Shown: positions 1 to 8,012 of the stretch, in pieces
Position numbering within the stretch: the first letter of the stretch is position 1
Layout: each line of letters begins with the position of its first letter
Origin: an uncultured archaeon
GTDB taxonomy: Archaea; Thermoproteota; Bathyarchaeia; Bathyarchaeales; Bathycorpusculaceae
Assembly (NCBI GenBank): GCA_938023865.1
Contig: CALJDG010000073.1
Location: forward strand, 1-33,216
Reading direction: 5' to 3'
Length of the DNA stretch: 33,216 nt
Program-made: the position numbers and the translations under genes
Notes under the pieces: model-generated
The model's database searches: none
What the model was told of the DNA's origin: nothing
What the model saw: the letters and a program-made list of their open reading frames with translations, nothing else

Positions 1-13
1 GAGGTGAATATCA

Positions 14-739
14 ATGAAGATTTTTCCAGCCGTTGACATTATGGATGGGAAGGTTGTAAGGTTATTTAAGGGTCTTCCAGAAACAGCTAAAACATACATT
101 GGGCTAGAGAACCCCGTGGCTGTAGCTAAAAAATGGGAGAACGAGGGAGCCGACGGCCTTCATGTTGTGGATTTGGATGCCGCTATCGGTAGGGGGAACA
201 ACTCCGCTACAATTTTTGAGATAGCTCGAAATGCGAAAATACCATTGCATGTGGGGGGAGGAATAAGAAGCGAGGAAGCGGCTGAAAGATTTCTCAACAT
301 GGGAATAGATAAAATCATAATTGGAACTTTGGCTTTCGAGAAGCCGAAAGTCTTGGCAAGGCTTGTGGAAAGGTTCGGCGACCATATAGTCATAGCTTTA
401 GATTATAAGGAAAGTGGTGAAATTATGATTGAGGGATGGAGCGAAACTGTTGAACTCGGTGTAGAGGACGCTATACAGAGGTTCCTGAAGCTTAAAGTTA
501 AAACCTTCTTGCTAACCTCGGTGAGTAGAGATGGAACTCTTAAAGGAGTAAGCGTTAGTATCGTAAAAAAAGCTTGCACTTATAAGGAGGCAAAGGTGAT
601 AGCAGCAGGCGGAATACAGAGTTTAAATGATTTGGCACTTTTAAAAAGTATAGGGGTTTACGGTGTAGTGATCGGGAGAGCACTGTATGAGGGGATTTTC
701 TCGTTAAAAGAGGCTTTAAAAATCGCTAGAGGGGGGTGA
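14..739 (+). CDS. hisA: HisA, ProFAR isomerase
   Basis: Phosphoribosylformimino-5-aminoimidazole carboxamide ribotide isomerase, the Amadori-type isomerisation step of histidine synthesis in the cytoplasm. The 241-residue protein is a full (beta/alpha)8 barrel. The first catalytic Asp is D8 (PAVDIMDGKVVRL), the second is D130 (IALDYK). The phosphate-binding loops are visible as HVGGGIRS (79-86), SRDGTLKG (171-178), AAGGIQS (197-203) and GRALYEG (221-227). The ATG at 14 follows a strong GAGGTGA ribosome site at the very edge of the window, so upstream his genes probably lie outside. hisF follows after 3 bases. The family is unambiguous; D8 plus RDGTLKG separates it from HisF. Confidence 0.97.
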   Translation: MKIFPAVDIMDGKVVRLFKGLPETAKTYIGLENPVAVAKKWENEGADGLHVVDLDAAIGRGNNSATIFEIARNAKIPLHVGGGIRSEEAAERFLNMGIDKIIIGTLAFEKPKVLARLVERFGDHIVIALDYKESGEIMIEGWSETVELGVEDAIQRFLKLKVKTFLLTSVSRDGTLKGVSVSIVKKACTYKEAKVIAAGGIQSLNDLALLKSIGVYGVVIGRALYEGIFSLKEALKIARGG

Positions 740-742
740 AAT

Positions 743-1546
743 ATGCCTTTAACGAAACGGATTATACCATGCTTAGATGTTGACCATGGAAAAGTCGTTA
801 AGGGCGTGCATTTCCTAAATCTGAAAAACGCAGGAAACCCTGCAGAATTAGCCAAAAGATACTCTGAAGAAGGCGCCGACGAACTTGTCTTCCTTGACAT
901 AACGGCTTCACCTGAAAAACGAAAAATATTGAAGGATGTCGTTAAAAGGGTTGCCGCGGAAATAGACATCCCCTTCACGGTTGGCGGTGGAATCCGTAGT
1001 CTTTTAGATGCAAGAACTGTTCTTTGCAACGGCGCGGATAAAGTGTCAATAAACACGGCGGCAATTGAACAACCCAAACTAATCATAAAGCTTTCAGAAA
1101 CCTTTGGACGGCAATGCGTCGTTGTTGCCATCGACGCCAAAAGGCGATATGAGGAAAAAAAGGGAAAAATCACTGTTGAAACGAAAGAAGGGAGATGTTG
1201 GTTTGAAGTGTACACGTATGGAGGACGTAAACCTACAGGGTTGGACGCAATCCAATGGGCGGCAAAAGTTGAGCAATTAGGCGCTGGAGAAATCCTCCTT
1301 ACCTCCATGGATAGGGATGGAACTGAAAAAGGGTTTGACTTGGAATTAACTAGAAGCGTTTCCGAAAATATAAACATCCCTATTATTGCAAGCGGAGGAG
1401 CAGGGAAGCCTAAACATTTCCTAGAAGCATTTTCCATCGGAAAAGCCGACGCTGCTTTAGCTGCCTCAATATTCCACTACAACAAGTACACAATACAGTT
1501 CATTAAGAGGTTTTTAAGAGACGGGGGTGTTGAAGTTCGACTTTGA
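743..1546 (+). CDS. hisF: HisF, imidazole glycerol phosphate synthase cyclase subunit
   Basis: Cyclase subunit of imidazole glycerol phosphate synthase. With the glutaminase HisH (not in the window) it makes imidazole glycerol phosphate and AICAR from PRFAR. The 267-residue barrel starts with the HisF signature [16 protein letters not shown], with the catalytic Asp at D12 and the second at about D131 (VVAIDAKRR). Phosphate loops are FTVGGGIRS (78-86), [11 protein letters not shown] and IASGGAGKP. The ATG at 743 lies 3 bases after hisA and is preceded by GGGGGGTGAA, so the two are cotranscribed. The reading frame runs about 20 bases into the start of hisI, which suggests translational coupling. 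Confidence 0.97.
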   Translation: MPLTKRIIPCLDVDHGKVVKGVHFLNLKNAGNPAELAKRYSEEGADELVFLDITASPEKRKILKDVVKRVAAEIDIPFTVGGGIRSLLDARTVLCNGADKVSINTAAIEQPKLIIKLSETFGRQCVVVAIDAKRRYEEKKGKITVETKEGRCWFEVYTYGGRKPTGLDAIQWAAKVEQLGAGEILLTSMDRDGTEKGFDLELTRSVSENINIPIIASGGAGKPKHFLEAFSIGKADAALAASIFHYNKYTIQFIKRFLRDGGVEVRL

Positions 1547-1886
1547 ACACCAAAAAATTGAAATTCAGCAACTGGCCTTCCAGAAAGGCGATGGCTTAAT
1601 CCCAGTAGTTGTGCAGGACATAAACACTAAAGAAGTTTTAATGCTTGCCTATACAAACCTCGAAGCCCTAAAAAAGACCATGGAAACGGGACATGCACAT
1701 TACTGGAGCAGATCTAGAAACAAACTTTGGATGAAGGGTGAAACTTCTGGAAACGTTCAGAAAGTAAAAGAAATCTTTGTGGACTGCGACCATGACACAT
1801 TGCTTTTTTTGGTGGAACAGAAGGGAAACGCTTGCCACACTGGACAAAGGACATGTTTTCATAATCATTTAGGAAGAGAAGGTTGA
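1527..1886 (+). CDS. hisI: HisI, phosphoribosyl-AMP cyclohydrolase
   Basis: Hydrolyses the adenine ring of phosphoribosyl-AMP in histidine synthesis. It is the single-function form (119 residues) with no fused HisE. Visible motifs are the [13 protein letters not shown] segment (52-64), GETSGN (71-76), the metal-binding DCDHD (86-90) and the zinc cysteines in [10 protein letters not shown] (103-112). The start is GTG at 1527, or possibly TTG at 1530, inside the end of hisF; the run of Gs just upstream can act as the ribosome site. It is the last gene of the his run visible here and is followed directly by a decayed gene on the other strand. Confidence 0.96.
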   Translation: MLKFDFEHQKIEIQQLAFQKGDGLIPVVVQDINTKEVLMLAYTNLEALKKTMETGHAHYWSRSRNKLWMKGETSGNVQKVKEIFVDCDHDTLLFLVEQKGNACHTGQRTCFHNHLGREG

Positions 1887-1888
1887 TG

Positions 1889-2165
1889 CTATTTTGCGTC
1901 TCGGATTATTTCGTTTCTAATTCTTTGACATTTTTCTGTCGCTTCCTTTACAGCCTTCATTAAGACTGTCTAATTTGACTTCATTCCAGCTCATAGATGG
2001 CTTCAATGTTGTTCCGCCCGGTATCGTCACCAAATCCTTTATCTTGGCAAGGTGTTCTTGCGTTTACAGGATCAGCTTTGAATTGGCTTCTTTCATAACC
2101 GAAGCTCTAAAAAGTTTTAAAAAGAAAAAACAGACACTTCAACCGCTTCCGGAATACGTTTTCCT
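1889..2165 (-). pseudogene. proC remnant (pyrroline-5-carboxylate reductase, C-terminal part)
   Basis: Between hisI and the PHP gene the minus strand keeps a degraded ProC C-terminus. In one frame it reads YSGSG, a TGA, SVCFFFLKLFRASVMK, then KLIL, a TAA, then EHLAKIKDLVTIPGGTTL. This matches the family's GSGPAY...FIEAL and ...KDMVTSPGGTT blocks. After a shift near 1967 it continues VLMKAVKEATEKCQRIRNE and ends at a TAG at 1889, again as in ProC. About 20 residues between the two blocks are missing and the N-terminal NADP-binding domain is absent. Two stops, one frameshift, an internal deletion and loss of the front half make this clearly dead. The assignment rests on recalled family motifs. 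Confidence 0.75.
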
Positions 2166-2189
2166 AAAAATTGAAGGTATGGCTTTACA

Positions 2190-3017
2190 TTATACTTCTT
2201 TTAACTGTTTTCTTCTGCCGTTAAAAACTGTAATATGCCTATAGCCCACTTCTTTTATTAGATCTAAAGCCTTATCAAAATCCATCCCCACGCATTCAGG
2301 TGTATGGGCATCTGACCCAAGGGCTATCTGGGCTCCTTCCTCATAGCATATTTTTAAAAATCGCTTGTTAGGGTATATTTCCCTACAAGGATGCCGCAGC
2401 CCGCTTGTATTAACTTCGATACACACGTCGTTCTCCTTAAAAACTTTCGCCGTCACCACATATAGATCGGTGATGTCGGTTTTCGGTTTATACCCAAACT
2501 TCTTTATTAAATCCGGGTGCCCTATAACATCAAATATTTTTGATTTTGCGCAGGCTTGAACAATTGTAAAATACTTCTCGTATAGCTTTGCAGGGTCCCA
2601 TTTCTGATACTCTGAAATGTGTTTGGGATGGTCAAACGGCCAGTCTTCTATAAAATGTATAGACCCTATGATATAATCAAAGGAAAGACCTTTTAATACA
2701 TCCTTAATTTCGTTTTCAAGTTTGGGGATGAAGTCTACTTCAACGCCAACCTTAAGCCCAACAACACTTTCAATTTTCCTTTTAGCTTCGTTTATTTTTT
2801 CCACATAGTCTGATAATTTCTTGTAGACCGGCGGTTCATCAAATTTTCCCATGATTTTTTCAGGAATAAAATGATCTGATATTCCAATCTCTTCTAGTTT
2901 TTTTATTGACGCAATTTTTACATACTTTAGGATTTTTCCCCTAGCATCACCGGAAAAGAACGTATGAACGTGGTAATCTACAGACGCTATTGACCCCCCG
3001 CGTATTGATAAACGCAA
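2190..3017 (-). CDS. PHP-domain phosphatase, probable histidinol-phosphatase (HisJ/HisK type)
   Basis: A 275-residue PHP metal-dependent phosphoesterase. Metal ligands are seen as DYHVHT (14-19), GISDHF, EVDF, the IGSIHF segment, DVIGHPDL, EVNTSGLRH and GSDAHTPE. The size and the IGSIHF...FDHP segment fit the histidinol-phosphatase branch, and the position convergent to hisA-hisF-hisI supports that, but other PHP phosphatases look similar. The start is uncertain: TTG at 3017 has no ribosome site. A GGGGGGT run lies 2 bases upstream of an ATA codon shortly before DYHVHT, so the protein may begin about 9 residues later, at a non-standard start or after sequence error. Confidence 0.85.
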   Translation of the reverse strand: MRLSIRGGSIASVDYHVHTFFSGDARGKILKYVKIASIKKLEEIGISDHFIPEKIMGKFDEPPVYKKLSDYVEKINEAKRKIESVVGLKVGVEVDFIPKLENEIKDVLKGLSFDYIIGSIHFIEDWPFDHPKHISEYQKWDPAKLYEKYFTIVQACAKSKIFDVIGHPDLIKKFGYKPKTDITDLYVVTAKVFKENDVCIEVNTSGLRHPCREIYPNKRFLKICYEEGAQIALGSDAHTPECVGMDFDKALDLIKEVGYRHITVFNGRRKQLKEV

Positions 3018-3066
3018 TTAAGAAATAAAACTGTCATTTTGGCTTTTAAATACTATAGGCTTTGCT

Positions 3067-3623
3067 TTACATGATTATTTTGAAGAGGTCCGCCTTTGTT
3101 ATTATGCCAATTATCTTGCCTTTCCTCGTAACCAGAATTGCGGATAGAAGTGCAGTAGATTTGAAATCAGCGGTATTGGCGCGTTCTCGTCAATATGAGG
3201 TGGCGCTTCTTCCATAATTTCCTCTACAAGTCGTTGAGACACTTTTGATGGATCTTCGGCGGCTGTTATTTGGCTTAGTAATGTTTTTTCCGAAATACAT
3301 CCAACACATTTTCCGTTATCAAATACAGGCAGCTGCGAGTAACCATGCTCTTTCATTAGGCTTATGGCTCTTGCAACTTTGTCATTTTTCTCCACACCCA
3401 CAACAACCTCATTAAGGATTTCCTTGGCAGTGTAATTCTCCCTTTTTTCCATTCTCTCCAAAACGCTGAAAATAGCTTTCACCTTACTGTATGCAGGATC
3501 TATTTTCCCAGACTCTAATTTAGCAATGAACGATTGACTTACGCCAGCTAGCTTCGCCAGCTGCTTTTGAGTTAAACCTAACACTTTTCTTCTTTTTGCT
3601 ATTTCATCTAAGGCTGGCAGCAT
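3067..3623 (-). CDS. XRE-family HTH plus CBS-pair regulator, frameshifted near its C-terminus
   Basis: Archaeal transcription regulator with an N-terminal XRE helix-turn-helix (about residues 8-55, GLTQKQLAKLAGVSQSFIAK) followed by two CBS motifs (about 64-115 and 130 to the end). CBS pairs usually bind adenosyl ligands. The open frame stops at 3111 after the out-of-frame tail PQFWLRGKAR. Another frame continues the expected CBS ending SAILVTRKGKIIGIITK and stops at 3067, so one base is missing near 3145 (TTCTATCC where TTCTATTCC would fit). The gene diverges from the homocysteine genes, and a TATA-like box at about 3646-3654 suggests a leaderless transcript. A role in sensing SAM or methionine is inference from the neighbours. 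Confidence 0.8.
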
Positions 3624-3650
3624 GTTTTGTTTATGAACAAATGCCGCATA

Positions 3651-3697
3651 TATTCTTTTCGGAATATTTTTTTCAAAAAGTATTTTATTTCGGAATA
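3651..3697. promoter_or_regulatory. Candidate operator pair between the XRE-CBS regulator and the homocysteine genes
   Basis: The divergent intergenic region holds TTTCGGAATA twice, at 3657-3666 and 3688-3697, exactly 31 bp apart (about three helical turns). The first copy is the right half of an inverted repeat, TATTC-N6-GAATA (3651-3666). The second is a looser version, TATTT-N7-GAATA (3681-3697). They overlap the TATA-like elements of both genes, as an autoregulated operator would. Binding by the adjacent regulator is inference. Confidence 0.5.
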
Positions 3698-3724
3698 ATA
3701 GTTCAGGGGGCGTGGAGGTGTAAT

Positions 3725-4852
3725 AACCTCGATAAGAGAACTATCGCAGAAATTAACCAGAAAATCAAACGTGGAGACATCCAAGTTTTAACAGTTGAGG
3801 AAATGAAGAAGCTAATTGAAAGTAGCAGTGTCAAAAAAGCCTTTAATGAGGTGGACGTTGTCACAACGGCTACTTTTGGACCTATGTGCTCTTCAGGGGC
3901 CTTTCTAAACTTTGGGCATAGTGATCCTCCGATAAAAATGGAGAGAGTTTGGCTTAACGACGTTGAGGCTTACCATGGAAATGCCGCCGTAGACTGTTAT
4001 ATAGGCGCCACGAAAATGAGTGTAACACGAGGTTTTGAATATGGCGGTGGACATGTAATCGAGGATTTAGTTACCGGTAAGGAAATAGAGCTTAAGGCGG
4101 TAGCGTATGGAACAGACTGCTATCCAAGGAAGGTTTTGGAAACAAAGTTTACGATTCACGACTTGAATCAGGCGATACTTTGCAATCCAAGAAACTGTTA
4201 TCAAAGGTATAATGCTGCAACAAACAGTACAGATAGGACGCTTTACACTTACATGGGGATCCTGCTTCCAAATTATGGTAATGTAAATTATGCTGGGTGC
4301 GGCGAACTAAACCCGCTGGTTAACGATCCAACATATAAAACAATAGGCGTAGGAACTAAAATTTTTCTCGGCGGCGGAGCTGGCTATGTGATCGGTGAGG
4401 GAACCCAGCATGACCCTAAAAATGGGTTTGGAGCAGTCATGGTTAAAGGCGACCTTAAAAAAATGAAATCGGAATATCTGCGAGGCGCAACCTTCCACAA
4501 ATACGGTGTAACTCTTTACGTGGGTATAGGGGTTCCAATACCAATTCTTGACGAGGAAATAGTCGAAAATGTCGCGGTCACGGACGATGAAATTTTCGTG
4601 AAAATCGTAGATTATGGGGTTCCAAAGCGGCATAGGCCGGTAGTTCGAGAAGTTAGCTATGCAGAGTTGAAATCTGGGAAGGTTGAAATTAATGGTGGAA
4701 GCGTAAAAACGGCTTGCACTTCCAGCATTGAAATAGCCAGAAAAATAATGCTTGAACTTAAAAAGTGGATTAGCGAAGGCACGTTTTTCCTAACAGAGCC
4801 TGTTGAAAGGCTTCCATTAGATGTAGAATATAATCCCATGAAAATGAGGTGA
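3725..4852 (+). CDS. DUF39 (COG1900) homocysteine biosynthesis protein
   Basis: Member of the HcyBio/DUF39 family, shown in methanogens to be needed for making homocysteine from aspartate semialdehyde and sulfide. Conserved blocks are visible: TFGPMCSSGAFLNFGHS with its key Cys, GGGHVIEDL, the NPRNCYQRYNAATN segment, GAGYVIGEGTQHDP and the late TACTSS. The protein ends without the C-terminal CBS pair found on the Methanocaldococcus MJ0100 form. A strong GGAGGTG at 3714-3720 is followed by no in-frame ATG, GTG or TTG; the frame reads AAT AAC CTC GAT. Adding one G after 3724 would give an ATG in frame, so the start given is approximate and a base may be missing. A 57-residue ferredoxin follows 6 bases downstream. 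Confidence 0.9.
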   Translation, partial: NLDKRTIAEINQKIKRGDIQVLTVEEMKKLIESSSVKKAFNEVDVVTTATFGPMCSSGAFLNFGHSDPPIKMERVWLNDVEAYHGNAAVDCYIGATKMSVTRGFEYGGGHVIEDLVTGKEIELKAVAYGTDCYPRKVLETKFTIHDLNQAILCNPRNCYQRYNAATNSTDRTLYTYMGILLPNYGNVNYAGCGELNPLVNDPTYKTIGVGTKIFLGGGAGYVIGEGTQHDPKNGFGAVMVKGDLKKMKSEYLRGATFHKYGVTLYVGIGVPIPILDEEIVENVAVTDDEIFVKIVDYGVPKRHRPVVREVSYAELKSGKVEINGGSVKTACTSSIEIARKIMLELKKWISEGTFFLTEPVERLPLDVEYNPMKMR

Positions 4853-4858
4853 CAGCAT

Positions 4859-5032
4859 ATGCTCAAAAGGTGGATGGAGGACAAATGCGTTCACTGTTCC
4901 TTGTGCACTGTTCTTTGCCCCTTCGAGGTTTTCATAGAGGAAAATGGAAAAATTCGAGTAAACACTGCGAAATGCGTGGACTGTGAAGAGTGTCTGCCGA
5001 GCATAGGCTGTCCAAGGAGGGCAATAAGCTGA
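4859..5032 (+). CDS. Small 2x[4Fe-4S] ferredoxin of the homocysteine module
   Basis: A 57-residue protein with two cluster-binding motifs: CVHCSLCTVLCP (residues 10-21, C-x2-C-x2-C-x3-C-P) and CVDCEECLPSIGCP (about 40-53, C-x2-C-x2-C-x5-C-P). The ATG at 4859 lies just after the DUF39 stop, so the two genes are coupled. In methanogens the partner of DUF39 is a ferredoxin with an N-terminal NIL domain (MA1822 type). Here only the ferredoxin part is present, with about nine residues in front of the first Cys. It probably supplies electrons or handles sulfur for homocysteine formation; the exact chemistry is not settled. Confidence 0.9.
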   Translation: MLKRWMEDKCVHCSLCTVLCPFEVFIEENGKIRVNTAKCVDCEECLPSIGCPRRAIS

Positions 5033-5053
5033 TGAAAAGCTTGGCCTAAAACT

Positions 5054-5764
5054 TTGATTAAAAAGAAGTTTAGCATTAACGAAACCGTCTGTACGCTAAT
5101 AGCCGACAAACATGAAGCTGTCAAAGTTGCTGAAGAAACAATAGCCCACCATCGCCAACAATTAGAATCCTATATCAAAAAGCGTGTGGAATTTTTGCGC
5201 TCTTTAAAGCCTTTGAAAATTGTTGACGGACCAAAAATTGTCCGGCTAATGGCTTCAGCCTCAGCGAGAGCTGGTGTTGGACCAATGGCTTCTGTTGCAG
5301 GAGCCTTAGCCGACCTGGCTGTTGAAGCTATGATTGCCTCTGGAGCGAAAATAGCGGTGGTTGAAAACGGTGGAGAAATAGCAGCAATATCTAAAACTCC
5401 AGTAGATGTTGCTCTTCTAGCTGGAGATTCTCCATTATCTGGAAGACTTGGATTTAGGGTTGAAAAATTTCCGGTTGGTATAGCTACAAGTTCCGGTGTG
5501 TATGGGAATGCTTTAAGCTTCGGAGAGGCTGAAGCCGTAACCGTTTTTGCCAGAAATGCATGTTTGGCGGATGCGGCTGCCACGGCAGTTTGCAACGTTG
5601 TACGGGGAAACAACCCTGACCAAGCTATAATAAGAGGAGTGGAGAAGGCTTTGTCCATTGAAGGTGTGGAAGGCACCCTCATAATCTACAAAGGGAAAGT
5701 CGCATTAGCCGGGGATGTTCCTAAACTCATCAGCCTTTGGAAGGAGAGTGAAGCTTCTCGATAA
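5054..5764 (+). CDS. UPF0280 (COG2122) ApbE-like protein, third homocysteine factor
   Basis: A 236-residue UPF0280 protein, related in fold to the flavin transferase ApbE. In Methanosarcina the family (MA1715 type) works together with DUF39 and the NIL-ferredoxin in sulfide-dependent homocysteine synthesis. Typical blocks are visible: LMASASARAGVGPMASVAGA (about 71-90), AVVENGGEIA, GIATSSGVYG and ADAAATAVCN. The likely start is TTG at 5054, 21 bases after the ferredoxin stop, with no clear ribosome site; a five-codon frame beginning ATG at 5033 precedes it. Its end overlaps the next gene by 17 bases, so ferredoxin, UPF0280 and aspartokinase look like one transcript. Confidence 0.9.
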   Translation: MIKKKFSINETVCTLIADKHEAVKVAEETIAHHRQQLESYIKKRVEFLRSLKPLKIVDGPKIVRLMASASARAGVGPMASVAGALADLAVEAMIASGAKIAVVENGGEIAAISKTPVDVALLAGDSPLSGRLGFRVEKFPVGIATSSGVYGNALSFGEAEAVTVFARNACLADAAATAVCNVVRGNNPDQAIIRGVEKALSIEGVEGTLIIYKGKVALAGDVPKLISLWKESEASR

Positions 5765-6821
5765 CAGGAATAGCAACAAAAGGGTTGTATTTAAGTTAGG
5801 TGGAAAATCCATATCAGATGGCGAAAAAGCGAAAAAGTTAGCTGAAAAAGTGCTTTTAGAGCTGAAAACTGGCAAACAGATAGCTGTTGTTGTTTCCGCC
5901 GCTGGAGATACAACGGATATGTTAATTAGATACTGTGAGAAGGCTTGCGGCGAGAAAGTTTCCAAGAAAGACTTGGATGAGATACTTGCCATGGGAGAAA
6001 GAACAAGCGCAAGACTCTTCGCGGCAACTTTGAAAGCTCAAGGAGCAAACACAAAATTTTTAGACCCATCAGACATTGACTGGCCAATAATAACAGACGA
6101 TAACTTCGGCGACGCCAACCCGTTAGAGAGCGAATGCCTCCCAAAAATTCGCAGCAAGCTGGAACAACTTTTTAACGAGAATGTTATACCTTTGATGCCA
6201 GGCTTTATCGGTAAAACTTTACGGGGAGAAGTCACCACGCTGGGTAGGGGTGGAAGCGACACAACAGCTTTCCTTGTCGCTAAAGCCATAGGCGCTGGCG
6301 AGGTCATAATTGTTACGGATGTTGCGGGAATATTATATGCCGATCCAAAAATCGTTCCAAATCCAAAAATTATTGAAAGGATAGACGCGGAAAAGCTTGC
6401 GAATCTATGCGATGTAGGCGCCAAATTTATCCACAAAAAATCATTAAAGTTTTTAGATGGCTCCTTTAGGGTCAAGGTCACAAGCTACAAGAGCAATAAA
6501 CTGAATGAGGGGACAATTATTCAAGGTTTCATCCACGGTAATGACGTTTCCAGAGAGAATATGGCAATGGCATGCATAACCATGGTAGCTGAAAAATCTT
6601 CAGAAATCTGGAATATCCTTTCCAAGGCTCTTGAGATTATTAAAAGGAACAATGTTGCAGTTTTAGCTCTCACAGCGGACCCATATTCACTAAAGTTGTA
6701 TGTTCAAGATGCTAAGGCTGAAAAAGCCGCTAAGATTTTGCATTCAAAATTAGTGTCCGATATACGGGGCGACTTTTTAGCGTTGGCTATAAAAAGGGGA
6801 ATAAATAAAGCCCTTGAGTGA
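5748..6821 (+). CDS. Aspartokinase in the homocysteine operon (second copy)
   Basis: Aspartate kinase, ATP + aspartate to aspartyl phosphate, first step to aspartate semialdehyde. The amino-acid kinase domain is complete: VVFKLGGKSIS (the KFGGTS equivalent, Lys kept), MGERTSARLFA, the FLDPSDIDWPIITD segment, TTLGRGGSDTTAF and VTDVAGILYADP, then a CDVGAKFIHKKSLKF block. The roughly 90 residues after it should be the ACT region but are weakly conserved, so feedback control may differ from the lysine-cluster copy. I take GTG at 5748, placed after AAGGAGA and inside the end of UPF0280 (357 residues). It ends 14 bases from the convergent dapL. Its position suggests it feeds the homocysteine branch. 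Confidence 0.9.
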   Translation: MKLLDNRNSNKRVVFKLGGKSISDGEKAKKLAEKVLLELKTGKQIAVVVSAAGDTTDMLIRYCEKACGEKVSKKDLDEILAMGERTSARLFAATLKAQGANTKFLDPSDIDWPIITDDNFGDANPLESECLPKIRSKLEQLFNENVIPLMPGFIGKTLRGEVTTLGRGGSDTTAFLVAKAIGAGEVIIVTDVAGILYADPKIVPNPKIIERIDAEKLANLCDVGAKFIHKKSLKFLDGSFRVKVTSYKSNKLNEGTIIQGFIHGNDVSRENMAMACITMVAEKSSEIWNILSKALEIIKRNNVAVLALTADPYSLKLYVQDAKAEKAAKILHSKLVSDIRGDFLALAIKRGINKALE

Positions 6822-6835
6822 CAGCGTACACTCCA

Positions 6836-8005
6836 TTAGAGAATATTCCTCAGCCTTTTGCAAGCCTCTTTTATTTTTTCCTCTTTGCATGTTGCCGAAA
6901 AACGAATGTATCCCTCGCCCTGACTGCCGAACCCTACACCTGGTGCGGCAACGACGCCAACCTCCAATATTTTCTTGACGAAGTCCACAGAGCTTGCACC
7001 ACACTTGGCCCAGACATAAAATGTGGCTTTTGGCATTTGACACTTCAGTCCCAGGGAGTTTAATTCCTCTACAAGGATTTTCATACGCCTGTGATATGTT
7101 TGGCAAGCTTCCCTCACAAACCTCGGCGGGTTTTCCTCGGTGTACATTCTCAAAGCTTTTACGGCCGCCAACTGTATGTATTTTGGTGGACCCGAATCTA
7201 ATTGCGACTTAACTTTTCTGAGCCCGGCAATCAATCTTTCGTTTCCCACAGCGAAGCCTATTCTGCTTCCGGTCATGTTGAATGTTTTTGAACATGAATG
7301 GAATTCAATTGCGACTTTTCGTGCTTCGTCTATTTGCAAAACGCTTGGGGCTTTGTAGTTGCCAAAGGCTATTTCAGAATAGGCGTTATCATAGCATAAA
7401 ATTATCTTGTTTTCAACGGCGAAATCCACAAGCTCTTTAAGCTTTTTAAGGGTTAACACGGCGCCTGTAGGATTGTTGGGATAGTTAACAAACATCATTT
7501 TAGCGCCTTCAATGTTCATGCCTTCAAAGTTTGGAAGAAAATCGTTTTCCTCGCGTAGAGGGAAGTGGACTGGCACGCCGCCGCTCAAGATGGTGGCTCC
7601 GTTAGCGTACACTGGGTAGGCTGGGTCTGGCAGCAATACGCGGTCGCCTTCATTGAGGAAAGCTTTTGCAATGTTGCATAATCCCTCCTTCGATCCGAGT
7701 AATGTGGCGACCTCTCGATTTGGATCCAAATCCACATTAAACCTTCTCTTATACCAGTCGGAGACAGCCAACCGGAATTCACATTCTCCCTCACTAGACG
7801 AATAGCCATGGTTTTCAGGTTTAACTACTTCCTCTTTTAAGGCGTCCATTACCGCCTTCGGCGGCGGGAGATCTGGGTCTCCTATGCTGAGAGATATTAG
7901 CTCCACACCTTCCAGCCTTTTTTGTCTAACTATTCTCTCCAATTCGGCGAACAAGTAAGGTGGAAGAGCTTTGACCTTATTGGAGAAATCAAAATCCAAG
8001 CGCAT
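6836..8005 (-). CDS. dapL: DapL, LL-diaminopimelate aminotransferase
   Basis: Class I PLP aminotransferase (389 residues) that converts tetrahydrodipicolinate directly to LL-diaminopimelate. Visible: SLSIGDPDLPPP near the N-terminus, GSKEGLCNIA, LLPDPAYPVY, FVNYPNNPTGA (substrate and PLP contacts), YDNAYSEI, and the PLP-lysine motif HSCSKTFNMTGSRIGFAVGN. The family alone could also be an aspartate-type aminotransferase. The assignment to DapL rests on the neighbours: dapA, dapB, dapF and lysA are all here, and no dapD or dapE is seen in the cluster. It is the last gene of the minus-strand operon, 7 bases after dapF. Confidence 0.9.
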   Translation of the reverse strand: MRLDFDFSNKVKALPPYLFAELERIVRQKRLEGVELISLSIGDPDLPPPKAVMDALKEEVVKPENHGYSSSEGECEFRLAVSDWYKRRFNVDLDPNREVATLLGSKEGLCNIAKAFLNEGDRVLLPDPAYPVYANGATILSGGVPVHFPLREENDFLPNFEGMNIEGAKMMFVNYPNNPTGAVLTLKKLKELVDFAVENKIILCYDNAYSEIAFGNYKAPSVLQIDEARKVAIEFHSCSKTFNMTGSRIGFAVGNERLIAGLRKVKSQLDSGPPKYIQLAAVKALRMYTEENPPRFVREACQTYHRRMKILVEELNSLGLKCQMPKATFYVWAKCGASSVDFVKKILEVGVVAAPGVGFGSQGEGYIRFSATCKEEKIKEACKRLRNIL

Positions 8006-8012
8006 ATCATCC

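Noticed and set aside
658-1437. Long minus-strand open frame antisense to hisA and hisF
   Set aside because: It is a shadow of the his genes: no ribosome site and no recognisable motif, while both sense frames are fully conserved.
5170-5682. 170-codon minus-strand frame over UPF0280
   Set aside because: Low-complexity Ala/Ser/Thr composition typical of antisense frames; the sense strand carries the conserved protein.
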